Counted from the stretch's first letter, positions 15,383-26,128 are shown. The stretch is 64,000 bases of DNA from Pseudomonas sp. Teo4 (GCF_034387475.1 NZ_JAXCIL010000002.1:1426001-1490000); one strand, 5' to 3'. The notes: a model not told the origin generated them from the letters alone. Program-made: numbers and translations.

Positions 15383-17616
15383 CGCTTGAACAGCCCCTTG
15401 AGCGCGTCTTTGAGTTCTGGGCTCACTTTGTCTCCGAGTTTTTCGTCAATCTTGTCTTTGAGGCGGTTACCGGCCAGCTTGGCGGCAACCTTGCCCATGC
15501 CGTCCTGGTCCAGGCGGCAGGCTTTGGCGCCCAGCTCCAGTGGGCCACGGCAACGCAGCGGCACTTCAACGCCCACGTAGCGTTCGTTGACCTGGCAGGC
15601 TGGGTCCGGCATGGCGCGCTGGTCACCTTCGACAACTACGCCAACGTTGTAGTCCATGCCCAGCACGCGCAGGTCAAGGTCGCCCTGGCCGTTGACGGTC
15701 AGGCCGGGAATACGGGCCTTGAGGTCTGGGTTGCTGGCCACGCCATTGCGTATTACCAGGCTGCCGCGCAGCTCTTCGAACGGTGTGTCCTTGCCGCGTG
15801 GTTCGCCACTGAGCGTCTTGCGGTTCAGGGTGGCGATGGCCTGGCAGAGTTGCTGTTCGAGGTTGGCATTGACCAGCACGCCGTCGTTGATGGCGAAGTT
15901 GGCGTTGCCGTTGAGGGTATCGATCAGCGCTTTCTGGCTGTTGCCGGTGGCGGTCAGGTCGCTGGAGAGGGTGAGCAGGCCTTTGACCGGTGGCGTCTGT
16001 TCCTTGCCTTCAGCTTTGATGAAGTGCTCGACCGGTACCCGGTTGATCTTGGTGTTGATGCCGATCTGCGGCACGGCGGGGCGCACGTCGACGGTGCCTT
16101 TGACTTCGAAGTTGCCGTCGTACAGGCCGCCGTGCAGGGTCTGCAGGGTGACCAGGCCGCCTTGGCCATTGGCAATGAGCTGGGCGTCGCTGATGGGCAG
16201 CTTGTCCAGGGTCAGCGAGCCGAACGCCAGGTTGGCTTGCAGGTCGAGGGCGCGCAGGCGGTCCACGGGCAGTAGTTTGTCGCTGCTCCAGGCGACCTGG
16301 GTCGGGGCGTTGGGCAGCGGCGTGCTACCGGCACCAGCCACGGCGCTGGCTTCCTGCTGTTTGACTTCGGCCTGGCGGGCAGCGGTGGCGCCCTTGGCTT
16401 CTTCGCTCTTGGCCGGCAAATAGCGGTCGGCGTCGAAGGTGTCGCCTTTGAGCTGCAGGCGGATGGCCTGCTTGGCGAAGTCTTCGATGGCCACTCGGCC
16501 ACTGAAGCTGCTGTCGTCAAGCTTCACTGCCAGGTCTTCCAGGGCCAGGCTGTTGGTCGTGCCCTGCAGGCGGCTGACCATTTCCAGCTTGGTAAAAGCA
16601 GCCGGGTCGTTGGTGGCTGGCAGCGGGTGGCCGATGCCGTCGAGGAAGGTGCGCAGGTCGAACTGGGCGATGGACAAGCCGCCGCTAAGCTGTGGTGCTT
16701 TATCCAGGTCGCGCAGGTTCAGCTCGCCGAGGGCACGCAGCTGGTTGGCCGAAACCTTGAGCCCGCTCCACGAGGCGACATTCGCAGCCAGGTCCACCAG
16801 CACTTGGCCTTGCGCGGAGAAGGTCATGGTCTTGCCTGCCAAGGGCTCGCCCGACGTCTCGCCGGACAGACGCATGTCCTCGAAGTTGTAACGCTTGAGC
16901 TTGCGGTCGAAGCGCAGCTCGCCCGCCAGTTCGGTGCGAGCCTTGATATTCGGCTGGCTGGCGCTGAGGAATGCGCTGGCTTTGAGCGGAATGTTCGCAC
17001 CTTCATGCACGGGGCCGGTGCTCAACTGGATGCTTTCGGCGCTGAACGCCTGGCCGCTTTTCGCATCGGTGTACTGCACGCGGGCGTTGTTCACAGTCAG
17101 GCTGTCGATGTCGAGCTTGATCGTGCGCTCGCTGCTGCCGTCGGTGGATGTCGATGCGGGTTCGGCAGGGGCTTGCGCGGGTGCGTCGGCGGGTGTGCCG
17201 GCCTGTGCAGGAAGAGGTTTGCCGATGTCTTCCCAGTTGCCGTGGCCCTGCTCGTCGCGGGCCAGGGTCAGGTTCAGGCCTTCTACGCGGACATCGCTCA
17301 TTTGCACTTCGCGGCGCAGCAGCGGCAGTACGCGTACCGAAAGGCCCAGCATCTGCAGGTCGGCAAATGGCTGCTTCGGTGCATTGAGCGTGGCGATGCT
17401 GGCGTCGTGCAGCTCCAGGCCCAGCCAAGGGAACAGGCTCCAGCCAATGTCGCCATTGAGGGTCAGCTCCACGTGTGCCTTGTCGCGTGCCAGCTGGCGA
17501 ATCTCGTCTTTGTAGTCGTTGGGATCGAAGAGGTGGGTCAGGGCGAAGCCCAGCGCCACAATGATCAGCAGCAACCCGAGTAGCCCCAGCCCCAGGATTT
17601 TGCCGAACGCTTTCAT
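15379..17616 (-). CDS. AsmA family protein
   Basis: This is a 745-residue protein of the AsmA family, inner-membrane-anchored proteins with a long periplasmic beta-strand bridge linked to phospholipid transport and outer-membrane homeostasis. One N-terminal membrane helix (about 5-28) precedes FDPNDYKDEIRQLARDKAHVELTLNGDIGWSLFPWLGLELHD, the AsmA N-terminal signature. A low-complexity Ala/Pro/Glu linker lies near 137-160, and the C-terminal AsmA_2-like part includes CQAIATLNRKTLSG. It overlaps mutY by four bases and is the first gene of this operon. Confidence 0.92.
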   Translation of the reverse strand: MKAFGKILGLGLLGLLLIIVALGFALTHLFDPNDYKDEIRQLARDKAHVELTLNGDIGWSLFPWLGLELHDASIATLNAPKQPFADLQMLGLSVRVLPLLRREVQMSDVRVEGLNLTLARDEQGHGNWEDIGKPLPAQAGTPADAPAQAPAEPASTSTDGSSERTIKLDIDSLTVNNARVQYTDAKSGQAFSAESIQLSTGPVHEGANIPLKASAFLSASQPNIKARTELAGELRFDRKLKRYNFEDMRLSGETSGEPLAGKTMTFSAQGQVLVDLAANVASWSGLKVSANQLRALGELNLRDLDKAPQLSGGLSIAQFDLRTFLDGIGHPLPATNDPAAFTKLEMVSRLQGTTNSLALEDLAVKLDDSSFSGRVAIEDFAKQAIRLQLKGDTFDADRYLPAKSEEAKGATAARQAEVKQQEASAVAGAGSTPLPNAPTQVAWSSDKLLPVDRLRALDLQANLAFGSLTLDKLPISDAQLIANGQGGLVTLQTLHGGLYDGNFEVKGTVDVRPAVPQIGINTKINRVPVEHFIKAEGKEQTPPVKGLLTLSSDLTATGNSQKALIDTLNGNANFAINDGVLVNANLEQQLCQAIATLNRKTLSGEPRGKDTPFEELRGSLVIRNGVASNPDLKARIPGLTVNGQGDLDLRVLGMDYNVGVVVEGDQRAMPDPACQVNERYVGVEVPLRCRGPLELGAKACRLDQDGMGKVAAKLAGNRLKDKIDEKLGDKVSPELKDALKGLFKR

Positions 17617-18017
17617 GGGCGAGTCCTTGTAGTCCGATTTTTGAATTCAAGCGGCAGAGTATAGCGCCGCGCGTGTTGTGCCTGCGTATTCGACAAGAGG
17701 CACAGGGTATTTCCTACAAATGGATCAGACGTTGCGGTTTTCGACAGTCTTCGACTGTGCAGTTCCATTTGTGGCGCCTGCTTTAGCCCTATCGCCGGTG
17801 CAGACGACACAGCAATACCGATTCAGCCGAGCAAAAAATAACGATATCAGATTGCTTTCATGCCACTTGTTGCTGATACCCTTGCGCCGCTTCCTCGGAG
17901 CACCGCGACGGATTGTCGCGGGCGTTGCCGCAAATGGCCGGGCTTTGCCTTGTGTGCAGCCAGAAGAGCCGGGCATTCAATCCGCGAGCATCGTCTACCT
18001 ACAAAAGGATCGAATCC
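17617..18017. other. Divergent upstream region, no gene seen
   Basis: The 401 bases between asmA (minus) and the MFS gene (plus) must hold both promoters. It is less GC-rich around 17690-17870. I see no RNA gene or clear operator. Confidence 0.5.
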
Positions 18018-19675
18018 ATGAACAGCAGTATCACGGCAGGAGCGGTCGCCAGCGCGCCAGGCTTCCTGTCGAAGGAGCGCATCATCGCCCGCCCGGGCTT
18101 CAACCGCTGGCTGGTGCCCCCGGCAGCGCTGGCCATTCACCTGTGCATCGGCATGGCCTACGGCTTCTCGGTGTTCTGGCTGCCGCTGTCCCAGGCCATT
18201 GGCATCAGCGCGCCGGTCGCCTGTTCGGCCGACATGGGCTTCATCGCAAAGCTGTTCAGCGCTGAGTGCGATTGGCCGATCTCGATGCTGAGCTGGATCT
18301 ACACCCTGTTCTTCGTCTTCCTCGGCTGCTCGGCCGCGGTACTCGGTGGTTGGCTGGAGCACGCCGGCCCGCGCAAGGCTGGCTTGGTATCGGCGCTGTG
18401 CTGGTGCGGCGGCATGCTGATTTCGGCGATTGGCGTGAAGACCCACCAACTGTGGCTGATGTGGCTGGGCTCCGGCGTTATCGGCGGCATCGGCCTGGGC
18501 CTGGGCTATATCTCGCCCGTATCGACCCTGATCAAGTGGTTCCCGGACAAGCGCGGCATGGCAACCGGCATGGCGATCATGGGCTTCGGCGGCGGCGCGA
18601 TGGTCGGCGCCCCGCTGGCAACGGCGGTTGATGGGCCACTTCGGCAGCGCACAGGAAGTGGGCGTGTGGCAGAGCTTCGTTGCCATGGCGGCCATCTACT
18701 TCGTGTTCATGACGGCCGGCGCATTGGCCTACCGCGTGCCGCCAACCGGCTGGAAACCGGAGGGCTGGACCGCGCCGGTGAAGAAGGCCAACGCGATGGT
18801 CACCGACCGTCACGTCCACGTCAGCGTTGCCTGGAAAACCCCGCAGTTCGCGTTGATCTGGCTGGTGCTGTGCCTGAACGTTTCGGCGGGTATCGGCATT
18901 CTCGGCATGGCCTCGCCACTGCTGCAGGAAGTCTTTGCCGGCAAGCTGCTGGGGAACCAGCTGAGCTTCAGCGAACTGAACGCCCAGCAACTGGCGCAGA
19001 TTGCTGCCATTGCCGCAGGCTTCACCGGTTTGCTGAGCCTGTTCAACATCGGCGGGCGGTTCTTCTGGGCTTCGTTCTCTGACTACATTGGCCGCAAGAA
19101 CACCTACTTTGCCTTCTTCGCCCTGGGCGTTGGTCTCTATAGCCTGGTGCCGAACATGGGCCATCTGGGCAACGTGGCGCTGTTCGTGGCGGCGTTCTGC
19201 ATCATCCTGTCGATGTACGGCGGTGGTTTCGCCACGGTGCCAGCGTACCTGGCCGACCTGTTCGGTACACAGATGGTAGGCGCCATCCATGGTCGCTTGC
19301 TGACCGCCTGGGCTGCTGCAGGCGTGCTGGGGCCGGTGTTGATCACCTATCTGCGCGAGTATCAGCTGGCGGCGGGCGTCGAGCGTGCGGCGGCTTATGA
19401 CATGACCCTGTACATCCTTGCCGGCCTGCTGGTGCTGGGTTTCATCTGCAACCTGCTGGTGCGCCCGGTGGCAGAGAAGCACTTCATGACCGACGCCGAG
19501 CTTGCCGCCGAGCGTGCGTTGAGCCATGACAAAGGCGCCGATGGCGCGCGTTCGCTGGAATGGCACGCGGCGCCGGGAGCCTGCCGCTGGTGCTGCTGGC
19601 CTGGGCCGTGGTGGTGATTCCGCTGGCCTGGGGGTATGGATTACCCTGCAGAAGACGGCTGTTCTGTTCCACTGA
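18018..19675 (+). CDS. MFS transporter, OFA (oxalate/formate antiporter-like) family, frame interrupted
   Basis: This is a twelve-helix major-facilitator protein. The N-terminus (FNRWLVPPAALAIHLCIGMAYGFSVFWLPLSQAIG), the loop with C-D-W-P-I-S-M-L-S-W-I-Y-T and FPDKRGMATGMAIMGFGGGA are characteristic of OFA-type transporters, which exchange small organic acids. The substrate is unknown here. Three indels break the frame: one extra base near 18626, one missing near 19578 and one missing G near 19634. Correcting them gives a continuous protein of about 552 residues ending VWITLQKTAVLFH. The ATG at 18018 has AAAAGGA upstream. REP sequences lie between it and hisB. Confidence 0.85.
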
Positions 19676-19712
19676 GGTGCTTTACAGCTGGCTGATGGGT
19701 TGACTGTGCTAG

Positions 19713-19802
19713 CCCTATCGCCGGCAAGCCAGCTCCCACAGGCACCTTCACAGCTCTTGAGTTTTGTGGGGTCTTTGTGGGAGCCGGCTTGCCGGCGACG
19801 GC
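19713..19802. repeat. Inverted pair of REP elements (GCCGGCAAGCCGGC type)
   Basis: Two copies of the ATCGCCGGCAAGCC.GCTCCCACA element lie in opposite orientation at 19715-19742 and 19774-19801. Confidence 0.85.
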
Positions 19803-19907
19803 TGCAAAGCAGCCCCTTGCAATGCCATATGTCATCCGCGTTTCAAGCTGGCGCGTCTTGGGCCTATAATGGAACCCTTTTCGCCCAATGATTTTGCGGA
19901 GCTGGTG

Positions 19908-20499
19908 ATGGTCGAACGTAAGGCTTCCGTCGAGCGCAATACCCTGAAACCCAGGTCAAGTGCTCGATCAACCTCGATGGCAGTGGCAAGGCCCGATTTG
20001 ATATCGGCGTGCCTTTCCTTGAACACATGCTCGACCAGATCGCCCGACACGGGCTGATCGATCTGGATATCGAGTGCAAGGGTGACCTGCATATCGACGA
20101 TCACCATACCGTCGAAGACGTCGGCATCACCCTGGGCCAGGCGTTCGCCCGGCCATCGGTGACAAGAAGGGTATCTTCCGCTACGGCCACGCTTACGTGC
20201 CGCTGGACGAAGCCCTGTCGCGCGTGGTCATCGACTTCTCGGGCCGCCCAGGCCTGCAGATGCATGTGCCGTACACCCGCGCCACCGTTGGCGGCTTCGA
20301 TGTCGACCTGTTCCAGGAGTTCTTCCAGGGCTTCGTCAACCACGCCCTGGTGAGCCTGCACATCGACAACCTGCGTGGCCACAACACCCACCACCAGATC
20401 GAAACCGTGTTCAAGGCCTTCGGTCGCGCCCTGCGCATGGCCATTACGCTGGACGAGCGCATGGCCGGGCAGATGCCTTCCACCAAGGGATGCCTGTAA
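19908..20499 (+). CDS. hisB: Imidazoleglycerol-phosphate dehydratase HisB (two frame breaks)
   Basis: HisB catalyses the dehydration step of histidine synthesis. The family motifs [24 protein letters not shown] (Mn-binding His/Glu) and [16 protein letters not shown] are all present. The frame is lost by one base near 19946 (CTGAAACC where CTGGAAACC gives NTLETQVKCS) and again near 20151 (GCCCGGCC where GCCCGGGCC gives ARAIGDKKG). Restoring both gives 197 residues, the normal length for monofunctional HisB. I use the ATG at 19908 after GGAG. hisH starts at the next base after the stop, so this is the head of hisB-hisH-DUF2164-hisA-hisF. Confidence 0.95.
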
Positions 20500-21138
20500 A
20501 TGCAGACGGTAGCCGTAATCGACTATGGCATGGGCAACCTGCACTCGGTGGCCAAGGCGCTCGAGCACGTCGGCGCTGGCAAGGTGCTGGTCACCAGCGA
20601 TGCCGCGGTCATTCGTGAGGCCGACCGCGTGGTGTTCCCGGGCGTGGGCGCGATTCGCGACTGCATGGCTGAAATCCGCCGCCTGGGCTTCGACAGCCTG
20701 GTACGTGAAGTCAGCCAGGATCGCCCGTTCCTCGGTATCTGCGTCGGCATGCAAGCACTGCTCGACCACAGCGAGGAAAACGACGGCGTCGACTGCATTG
20801 GCCTGTTCCCTGGCCAGGTGCGCTTCTTCGGCAAAGACCTTAAAGAAGAAGGCGAGCACCTGAAGGTGCCGCACATGGGCTGGAACGAAGTCAGCCAGAC
20901 CATCGACCACCCGCTGTGGCATGACATTCCCGACCGCGCACGCTTCTACTTCGTGCACAGCTACTACATCAACGCCGGCAAGCCAGGCCAGGTGGTCGGT
21001 CGCGGCCACTATGGCGTCGACTTCGCCGCCGCGCTGGCAGACGGTTCGCGCTTTGCCGTGCAGTTCCACCCGGAGAAGAGCCACACCCATGGCCTGCAGC
21101 TGCTGCAGAACTTCGTGGCCTGGGACGGGCGCTGGTAA
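20500..21138 (+). CDS. hisH: Imidazole glycerol phosphate synthase, glutaminase subunit HisH
   Basis: This 212-residue class I glutamine amidotransferase feeds ammonia to HisF. Its triad is visible: Cys81 in [12 protein letters not shown], and His190 and Glu192 in QFHPEKSH. The GVGAIRDCM loop forms the oxyanion region. The start directly abuts the hisB stop and the stop directly abuts the DUF2164 start, implying coupled translation. Confidence 0.98.
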   Translation: MQTVAVIDYGMGNLHSVAKALEHVGAGKVLVTSDAAVIREADRVVFPGVGAIRDCMAEIRRLGFDSLVREVSQDRPFLGICVGMQALLDHSEENDGVDCIGLFPGQVRFFGKDLKEEGEHLKVPHMGWNEVSQTIDHPLWHDIPDRARFYFVHSYYINAGKPGQVVGRGHYGVDFAAALADGSRFAVQFHPEKSHTHGLQLLQNFVAWDGRW

Positions 21139-21396
21139 ATGAGCAGGTCGAAGACCAAGGCCCCGGTCATCACCCTGGCCCCGAGCAAGAGCGAGGCGCT
21201 CGACACCTTGAAGCGCTTCCTCGAAGACCGCTTCGAGTTGCAGCTGGGGTCGTTCGAGGTGGCTGAGGTCCTCGACGTGTTCAGCAAAGAAATTGCACCC
21301 CATTACTACAACAGGGCGATTGCCGATGTTCAGCTGCACCTCAAGGAGCGGTTCGAGAGCATCGAAAGCGACCTGTGGGCGCTCGAGAAGCCCTGA
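21139..21396 (+). CDS. DUF2164 family protein
   Basis: This is an 85-residue soluble protein of the DUF2164 family (SEALDTLKRFLEDRFELQLGSFEVAEVLDVFSKEIAPHYYNRAIADV). The function is unknown. It starts on the base after the hisH stop and lies 27 bases before hisA. This conserved insertion in the his operon suggests a link with histidine or nucleotide metabolism, but nothing in the sequence shows a catalytic motif. Confidence 0.9.
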   Translation: MSRSKTKAPVITLAPSKSEALDTLKRFLEDRFELQLGSFEVAEVLDVFSKEIAPHYYNRAIADVQLHLKERFESIESDLWALEKP

Positions 21397-21423
21397 ACTC
21401 CACCGAATAGACAGGTTTCCAAG

Positions 21424-22160
21424 ATGCTGATTATCCCCGCTATCGATCTCAAGGACGGTGCCTGCGTACGTCTGCGCCAGGGCCGTATGGAAGACTCCAC
21501 GGTATTTTCCGACGACCCGGTGAGCATGGCCGCCAAGTGGGTCGAGGGTGGCTGCCGTCGCCTGCACCTGGTTGACCTGAACGGCGCCTTCGAAGGCCAG
21601 CCGGTCAACGGTGAAGTGGTCACTGCCATCGCCAAGCGTTACCCGAACCTGCCGATCCAGATCGGCGGTGGCATCCGCTCGCTGGAAACCATCGAGCACT
21701 ACGTCAAGGCTGGCGTCAGCTACGTGATCATCGGCACCAAGGCGGTCAAGCAGCCTGAGTTCGTCGCCGAAGCCTGCAAGGCGTTCCCGGCAAGGTCATC
21801 GTCGGCCTGGACGCCAAGGACGGCTTCGTCGCCACCGACGGTTGGGCTGAAGTGAGCTCGGTGCAGGTCATCGACCTGGCCAAGCGTTTCGAGGCCGATG
21901 GCGTCTCGGCGATCGTCTACACCGACATCGCCAAGGACGGCATGATGCAAGGCTGCAACGTGCCTTTCACCAAGGCCCTGGCCGAAGCCACTTCGATTCC
22001 GGTAATCGCTTCGGGCGGCATCCACAACCTGGGTGACATCAAGGCCCTGCTGGATGCCAAGGCCCCTGGCATCATCGGCGCCATCACTGGCCGCGCCATC
22101 TACGAAGGCACCCTCGATGTCGCCGAGGCCCAGGCCTTCTGCGACAACTACCAAGGCTGA
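21424..22160 (+). CDS. hisA: Phosphoribosylformimino-AICAR-phosphate isomerase HisA (one frame break)
   Basis: HisA is a (beta/alpha)8 isomerase of histidine synthesis. Catalytic Asp8 lies in [10 protein letters not shown], and the second Asp is in [13 protein letters not shown]. The phosphate-binding [11 protein letters not shown] and VIASGGIHN loops are present. One G is missing near 21789 (TTCCCGGCAAGG where TTCCCGGGCAAGG reads [15 protein letters not shown]). Corrected length is 245 residues, as expected. hisF follows after ten bases. Confidence 0.96.
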
Positions 22161-22170
22161 GGACTGAACC

Positions 22171-22941
22171 ATGGCACTGGCCAAGCGCATCATCCCTTGC
22201 CTGGACGTGGACAACGGCCGGGTGGTCAAGGGCGTCAAGTTCGAGAACATTCGTGATGCCGGCGACCCGGTGGAAATCGCCCGTCGCTACAACGAGCAAG
22301 GCGCTGACGAGATCACTTTCCTCGACATCACCGCCAGCGTCGATGGCCGTGACACCACCCTGCATACCGTCGAGCGCATGGCCAGCCAGGTGTTCATCCC
22401 GCTGACCGTGGGCGGTGGCGTGCGCACCGTGCAGGACATCCGCAACCTGCTCAACGCCGGTGCCGACAAGGTCTCGATCAACACCGCCGCGGTTTTCAAC
22501 CCGGAGTTCGTCGGTGAAGCTGCTGACCGTTTCGGTTCGCAGTGCATCGTTGTCGCTATCGACGCGAAGAAGGTTTCCGGCCCGGGCGAAGCGCCGCGTT
22601 GGGAGATCTTCACCCACGGTGGCCGCAAGCCGACCGGCCTGGACGCCGTCGAGTGGGCGAAAAAGATGGAAGGCCTGGGTGCTGGCGAAATCCTGCTGAC
22701 CAGCATGGACCAGGACGGCATGAAGAACGGCTTCGACCTGGGTGTTACCCGGGCCATCAGCGATGCGCTGGGGATTCCGGTGATCGCTTCGGGTGGTGTG
22801 GGTAACCTGCAGCACCTGGCTGACGGCATTCTGGAAGGGCATGCCAGCGCGGTATTGGCGGCCAGCATCTTCCACTTTGGTGAGTACACGGTGCCTGAGG
22901 CCAAGGCCTACATGGCTTCGCGCGGGATTGTGGTTCGCTGA
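22171..22941 (+). CDS. hisF: Imidazole glycerol phosphate synthase cyclase subunit HisF
   Basis: This 256-residue barrel enzyme uses ammonia from HisH to close the imidazole ring and release AICAR. The catalytic aspartates are Asp12 ([15 protein letters not shown]) and the one in VVAIDAKK. Phosphate loops are [14 protein letters not shown] and VIASGGVGN. It is the last gene of the his cluster here, followed by a REP-type hairpin. Confidence 0.98.
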   Translation: MALAKRIIPCLDVDNGRVVKGVKFENIRDAGDPVEIARRYNEQGADEITFLDITASVDGRDTTLHTVERMASQVFIPLTVGGGVRTVQDIRNLLNAGADKVSINTAAVFNPEFVGEAADRFGSQCIVVAIDAKKVSGPGEAPRWEIFTHGGRKPTGLDAVEWAKKMEGLGAGEILLTSMDQDGMKNGFDLGVTRAISDALGIPVIASGGVGNLQHLADGILEGHASAVLAASIFHFGEYTVPEAKAYMASRGIVVR

Positions 22942-22951
22942 AAAAATGATT

Positions 22952-23071
22952 GGGGCTGCTTTGCAGGCCATCGCAGGCTTCGCCAGCTCCCACAGGTACA
23001 GCGCTGATTTTTGGGTCTGTGCTATCACTGTGGGAGCTGGCGAAGCCTGCGATGGGCCGCATAGCGGCCCC
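22952..23071. repeat. Long REP hairpin, copy 1 of the GGGGCTGC..GCGGCCCC type
   Basis: The arms read ..CATCGCAGGCTTCGCCAGCT CCCAC and its complement, with outer GGGGC/GCCCC ends. The copies at 49940 and 63665 are nearly identical and differ by paired (compensating) changes in the stem. It lies between the convergent ends of hisF and cbcV. Confidence 0.85.
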
Positions 23072-23078
23072 AATTGCA

Positions 23079-24257
23079 TTATCCGTGGGTCTTGCCCAGC
23101 AACGCGTGATACAACTCGGTATCCCCGAGAATCCCCACCACCTTGTCGTTATCCTGCAGCACCAGCTTGTTGCCGGTCTGATAACGAATCCGCAGCGCCT
23201 CGCGCATGCCGATATCGGCGTGCACCACGGTCGGCCTGCGTTCCAGCAGCTCCACATCCTGCCCCGGTGCCCAATTCTGCATGTCCAGACCGGTCTGGCC
23301 CTGACGTGCGCGCTTGAGCGAGCCGCCTTCGCCAAGGTCCAGCCATGAATCGATACCTGGGTCCAGGCACACCGAGCCGTTCACCCGCTTGCAGTTGTCC
23401 AGGCTGCGCATCAGGCTGCGACCGCACAGCACATTGAGCGGGTTGGTGTGGGCAACGAAGGTACGCACGTACTCATCCGCTGGGTTGAGGACGATTTCCT
23501 CGGGCTTGCTGTACTGGATGATCCGGCCGTCTTTCATGATGGCGATGCGGCTACCCAGTTTCAGTGCTTCGTCCAGGTCGTGGCTGACGAACACGATGGT
23601 CTTGCTCAGTTTGCTCTGCAGCGCCAGCAGTTCGTCCTGCAGGCCCTGGCGGATCAGTGGGTCGAGTGCGGAGAAGGGTTCGTCCATCAGCAGGATGTCG
23701 GCATCCATGGCCAGTGCTCGGGCTAGGCCCACGCGTTGCTGCATGCCGCCCGAGAGCTCATCCGGCTTCTTGTTGCGCCACTGGGTCAGGCCCACCAGCT
23801 CAAGCTTTTCGTCCACCAGCTTGCGCCGTTCCTTCTCCGGACGGCCCTGCATTTCAAGGCCAAAGCTGATGTTCTCGCGCACCGTCAGCCAGGGCATCAG
23901 GGCGAACTTCTGGAACACCATGGCGATGCGCTTGGTGCGCATCATCTTCAGCTCGGCCGGAGTGCAGTGGGCAATGTCGATATGTTTGCCTTCGTGCTCG
24001 ACGAACAGTTTGCCGCGGCTCACGGTGTTCAGGCCGTTGATGCAGCGCAGCAGGCTCGATTTGCCCGAGCCCGACAGGCCCATGAGCACGCAGATCTCGC
24101 CCTTCTTGATATCCAGGTTGGCCTTTTCCACGCCAACCACAAGGCCGGTCTGCTTGAGGATCTGCTCGCGGGTCTTGCCCTGGTCGAGCAGCGACAACGC
24201 TTCGCGCGGCTTGTTGGAGAAGATGACGTCGACGTCTTCGAATCGAATGATGCTCAT
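23079..24257 (-). CDS. cbcV: Choline/betaine ABC transporter ATP-binding protein
   Basis: This is a 392-residue ATPase of the ProV/ChoV type. Walker A GLSGSGKSS, FQKFALMPWLTV Q-loop, signature LSGGMQQR, Walker B ILLMDEPFSALDP and switch FVSHDLDEA are present. The C-terminus carries a CBS-like regulatory part (ADIGMREALRIRYQTGNKLVLQDNDKVVGILG). It energises uptake of choline and related quaternary amines with CbcW and binding proteins such as CbcX and CaiX. It overlaps the permease gene by four bases. Confidence 0.93.
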   Translation of the reverse strand: MSIIRFEDVDVIFSNKPREALSLLDQGKTREQILKQTGLVVGVEKANLDIKKGEICVLMGLSGSGKSSLLRCINGLNTVSRGKLFVEHEGKHIDIAHCTPAELKMMRTKRIAMVFQKFALMPWLTVRENISFGLEMQGRPEKERRKLVDEKLELVGLTQWRNKKPDELSGGMQQRVGLARALAMDADILLMDEPFSALDPLIRQGLQDELLALQSKLSKTIVFVSHDLDEALKLGSRIAIMKDGRIIQYSKPEEIVLNPADEYVRTFVAHTNPLNVLCGRSLMRSLDNCKRVNGSVCLDPGIDSWLDLGEGGSLKRARQGQTGLDMQNWAPGQDVELLERRPTVVHADIGMREALRIRYQTGNKLVLQDNDKVVGILGDTELYHALLGKTHG

Positions 24258-25098
24258 GCTTCACCCCTTACCGGCAGCTCCGGTTGCTTGCAGATACGGT
24301 CGAGCATGATCGCCAGCAGCACGATCGCCAGGCCCGCTTCGAAGCCCAGGGAAATATCAGCGGTGTTCAGTGCGTTGACCACAGGTTTGCCCAGGCCATC
24401 GGCACCCACCAGTGCCGCGATCACCACCATCGACAGCGACAGCATGATGCACTGGGTCACACCGGCGGCGATGCTTGGCATGGCATGGGGCAGTTCGATG
24501 CGGGTCAGCAGTTGGCGACGCGAGCAGCCGAACGCCTTGCCGGCGTCCATCAGCTCTTGCGGTACGTCGCAAATGCCGAGGTAGGTGAGGCGGATAGGGG
24601 CGGCAATGGCGAACACTACCGTCGAAATCAGCCCCGGTACCACGCCCAGCCCGAACAGGGTCAGGGTCGGGATCAGGTAAACGAAGGTAGGCACGGTCTG
24701 CATCAGGTCGAGGACCGGGCGCATGGCGGTGTAGAACATCGGCTTGTGCGCCGCGAGGATGCCCAGCGGCACACCGATGACCACGCAGACCACTGTGGCG
24801 AATGTCACCTGCGCCAGGGTTTCCATGGTTTCCTGCCAGTAACCCAGGTTGAGGATCAACAGGAACGACAGGGCGACGAAAACGGTCAGCGCCCATTTGC
24901 GCTGGATCAGATGAGCCAGGGCGGCGAACAGGGCGACGAGAACGAAGGGGTTGAACCAGGTCAGGGCACTGGTGACCCCATGGATCATGAACTCCAGGCC
25001 TTGGGCGATGGCGTCGAAATAATTGGCGCCGTTCTGGGTCAACCACTCAACGAATGAGGCGATGTACTGCCCCAGGGTATTTTCTGATCGATAAGCAT
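24254..25098 (-). CDS. cbcW: Choline/betaine ABC transporter permease (frame break at N-terminus)
   Basis: This is a ProW/ChoW-type inner-membrane permease of 281 residues with about six helices and the EAA loop PQELMDAGKAFGCSRRQLLTRIELPHAMPSI. The expected start MLIDQKIP is found at 25098 but in a different frame from the rest. One C is missing near 25076 (ATACCCTGG where ATACCCCTGG reads IPLGQYIASFVEWLT). A longer in-frame ORF from 25120 (MQVEARYHAYRSENT) is therefore an artefact. It sits between the binding-protein and ATPase genes. Confidence 0.9.
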
Positions 25099-25181
25099 GA
25101 TAGCGAGCTTCCACCTGCAAAGATTGAAATCAGTCCGGGGCGGGCACGGTCCGCCCCGCGGTGTTGCCATAGCGTCTTGCG

Positions 25182-26128
25182 TTATTGCGTCAGTTTGGCC
25201 TTGGCCGCCTCAAGGCCGGGTTTGCCATCCACGGTGGTAACGCCGGCCAGCCAGTTGTCCAGCTTGCCAGGGTTGGCCTTGAGCCACTTCTTGGCGGCGT
25301 CCTCGGTTTCATCTTGTCGTCCAGGACATAGCCCATCATGGTGCTTTCATCCTTGAGCTCGAACGACAGGTTCTTGAGCAGTTGCCCGACGTTGCTGCAT
25401 TCCTGTGCATAGCCCTTGCGGGTGTTGGTAAGCACGGTGGCCTTGCCGAAATCAGGGCCGAAGAACTCGTCCCCACCGGTCAGGTACTGCATCTTGAAGC
25501 GGGTGTTCATCGGGTGGGGTTCCCAACCGAGGAACACGATCGATTCGCCGCGCTTCTGTGCCCGGTCCACCTGCGACAGCATGCCGGCCTCGCTGGACTG
25601 CACGATCTTGAAACCGGCGTCTTTCAGGCCGAAGGCGTTCTTGTCGATCATGCTCTGGATGGTGCGGTTACCGTCGTTGCCAGGCTCGATGCCGTAGATC
25701 TTGCCGTCCAGTTCCTTCTTGAACTTGGGAATGTCGCTGAAATCCTTCAGACCCTTGTCATACAGCGCCTGGGGCACGGCCAGGGTGTACTTGGCGTTCT
25801 CCAGGTTGGCCCGCACCGTCTCTACAGTGCCGGCGTCGCGGTACTGCTTGATGTCGTTCTCCATGGTCGGCATCCAGTTGCCGAGAAACACATCCAGGTC
25901 CTTGCCGGTGGCCAGCGACTTGTAGGTCACCGGTACCGAAATCATGGTGGTGTGGGTTTTGTAACCCAGCGCTTCGAGCACAACGCTGGTGGTTGCGGTG
26001 GTGACGGTGATGTCGGTCCAGCCGACGTCCGAGAAGCGTACCGTCTGGCACTGCTCGGGTTCGGCGGCCTGGGCCAGCAACGGTGCGGACAGCAACGCGA
26101 CCAGCAACAGCGAGGGTGAACCTTTCAT
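25182..26128 (-). CDS. cbcX: Periplasmic choline-binding protein (one frame break)
   Basis: This is a solute-binding protein of the ChoX/ProX (OpuAC) family. The signal peptide is MKGSPSLLLVALLSAPLLAQA, and the mature start is AEPEQCQTVRFSDVGWTDI. Ligand-box residues are in GWTDITVTTA, FLGNWMP and FLGWEPHPMN. One A is missing near 25308. With it the C-terminus reads DDKMKTEDAAKKWLKANPGKLDNWLAGV and ends at the TAA at 25182, about 315 residues. AGGAG precedes the ATG at 26128. It is the first gene of cbcXWV. Confidence 0.93.

Noticed and set aside
19908..22160. Histidine auxotrophy from broken hisB and hisA
   Set aside because: All catalytic residues survive in both genes and single-base corrections restore exact family lengths, so sequence error is more likely than gene loss.
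25099..25120. N-terminal extension MQVEARYHAYRSENT for the CbcW permease
   Set aside because: It is out of frame with the expected MLIDQKIP start. One restored C at about 25076 gives the normal ChoW N-terminus.
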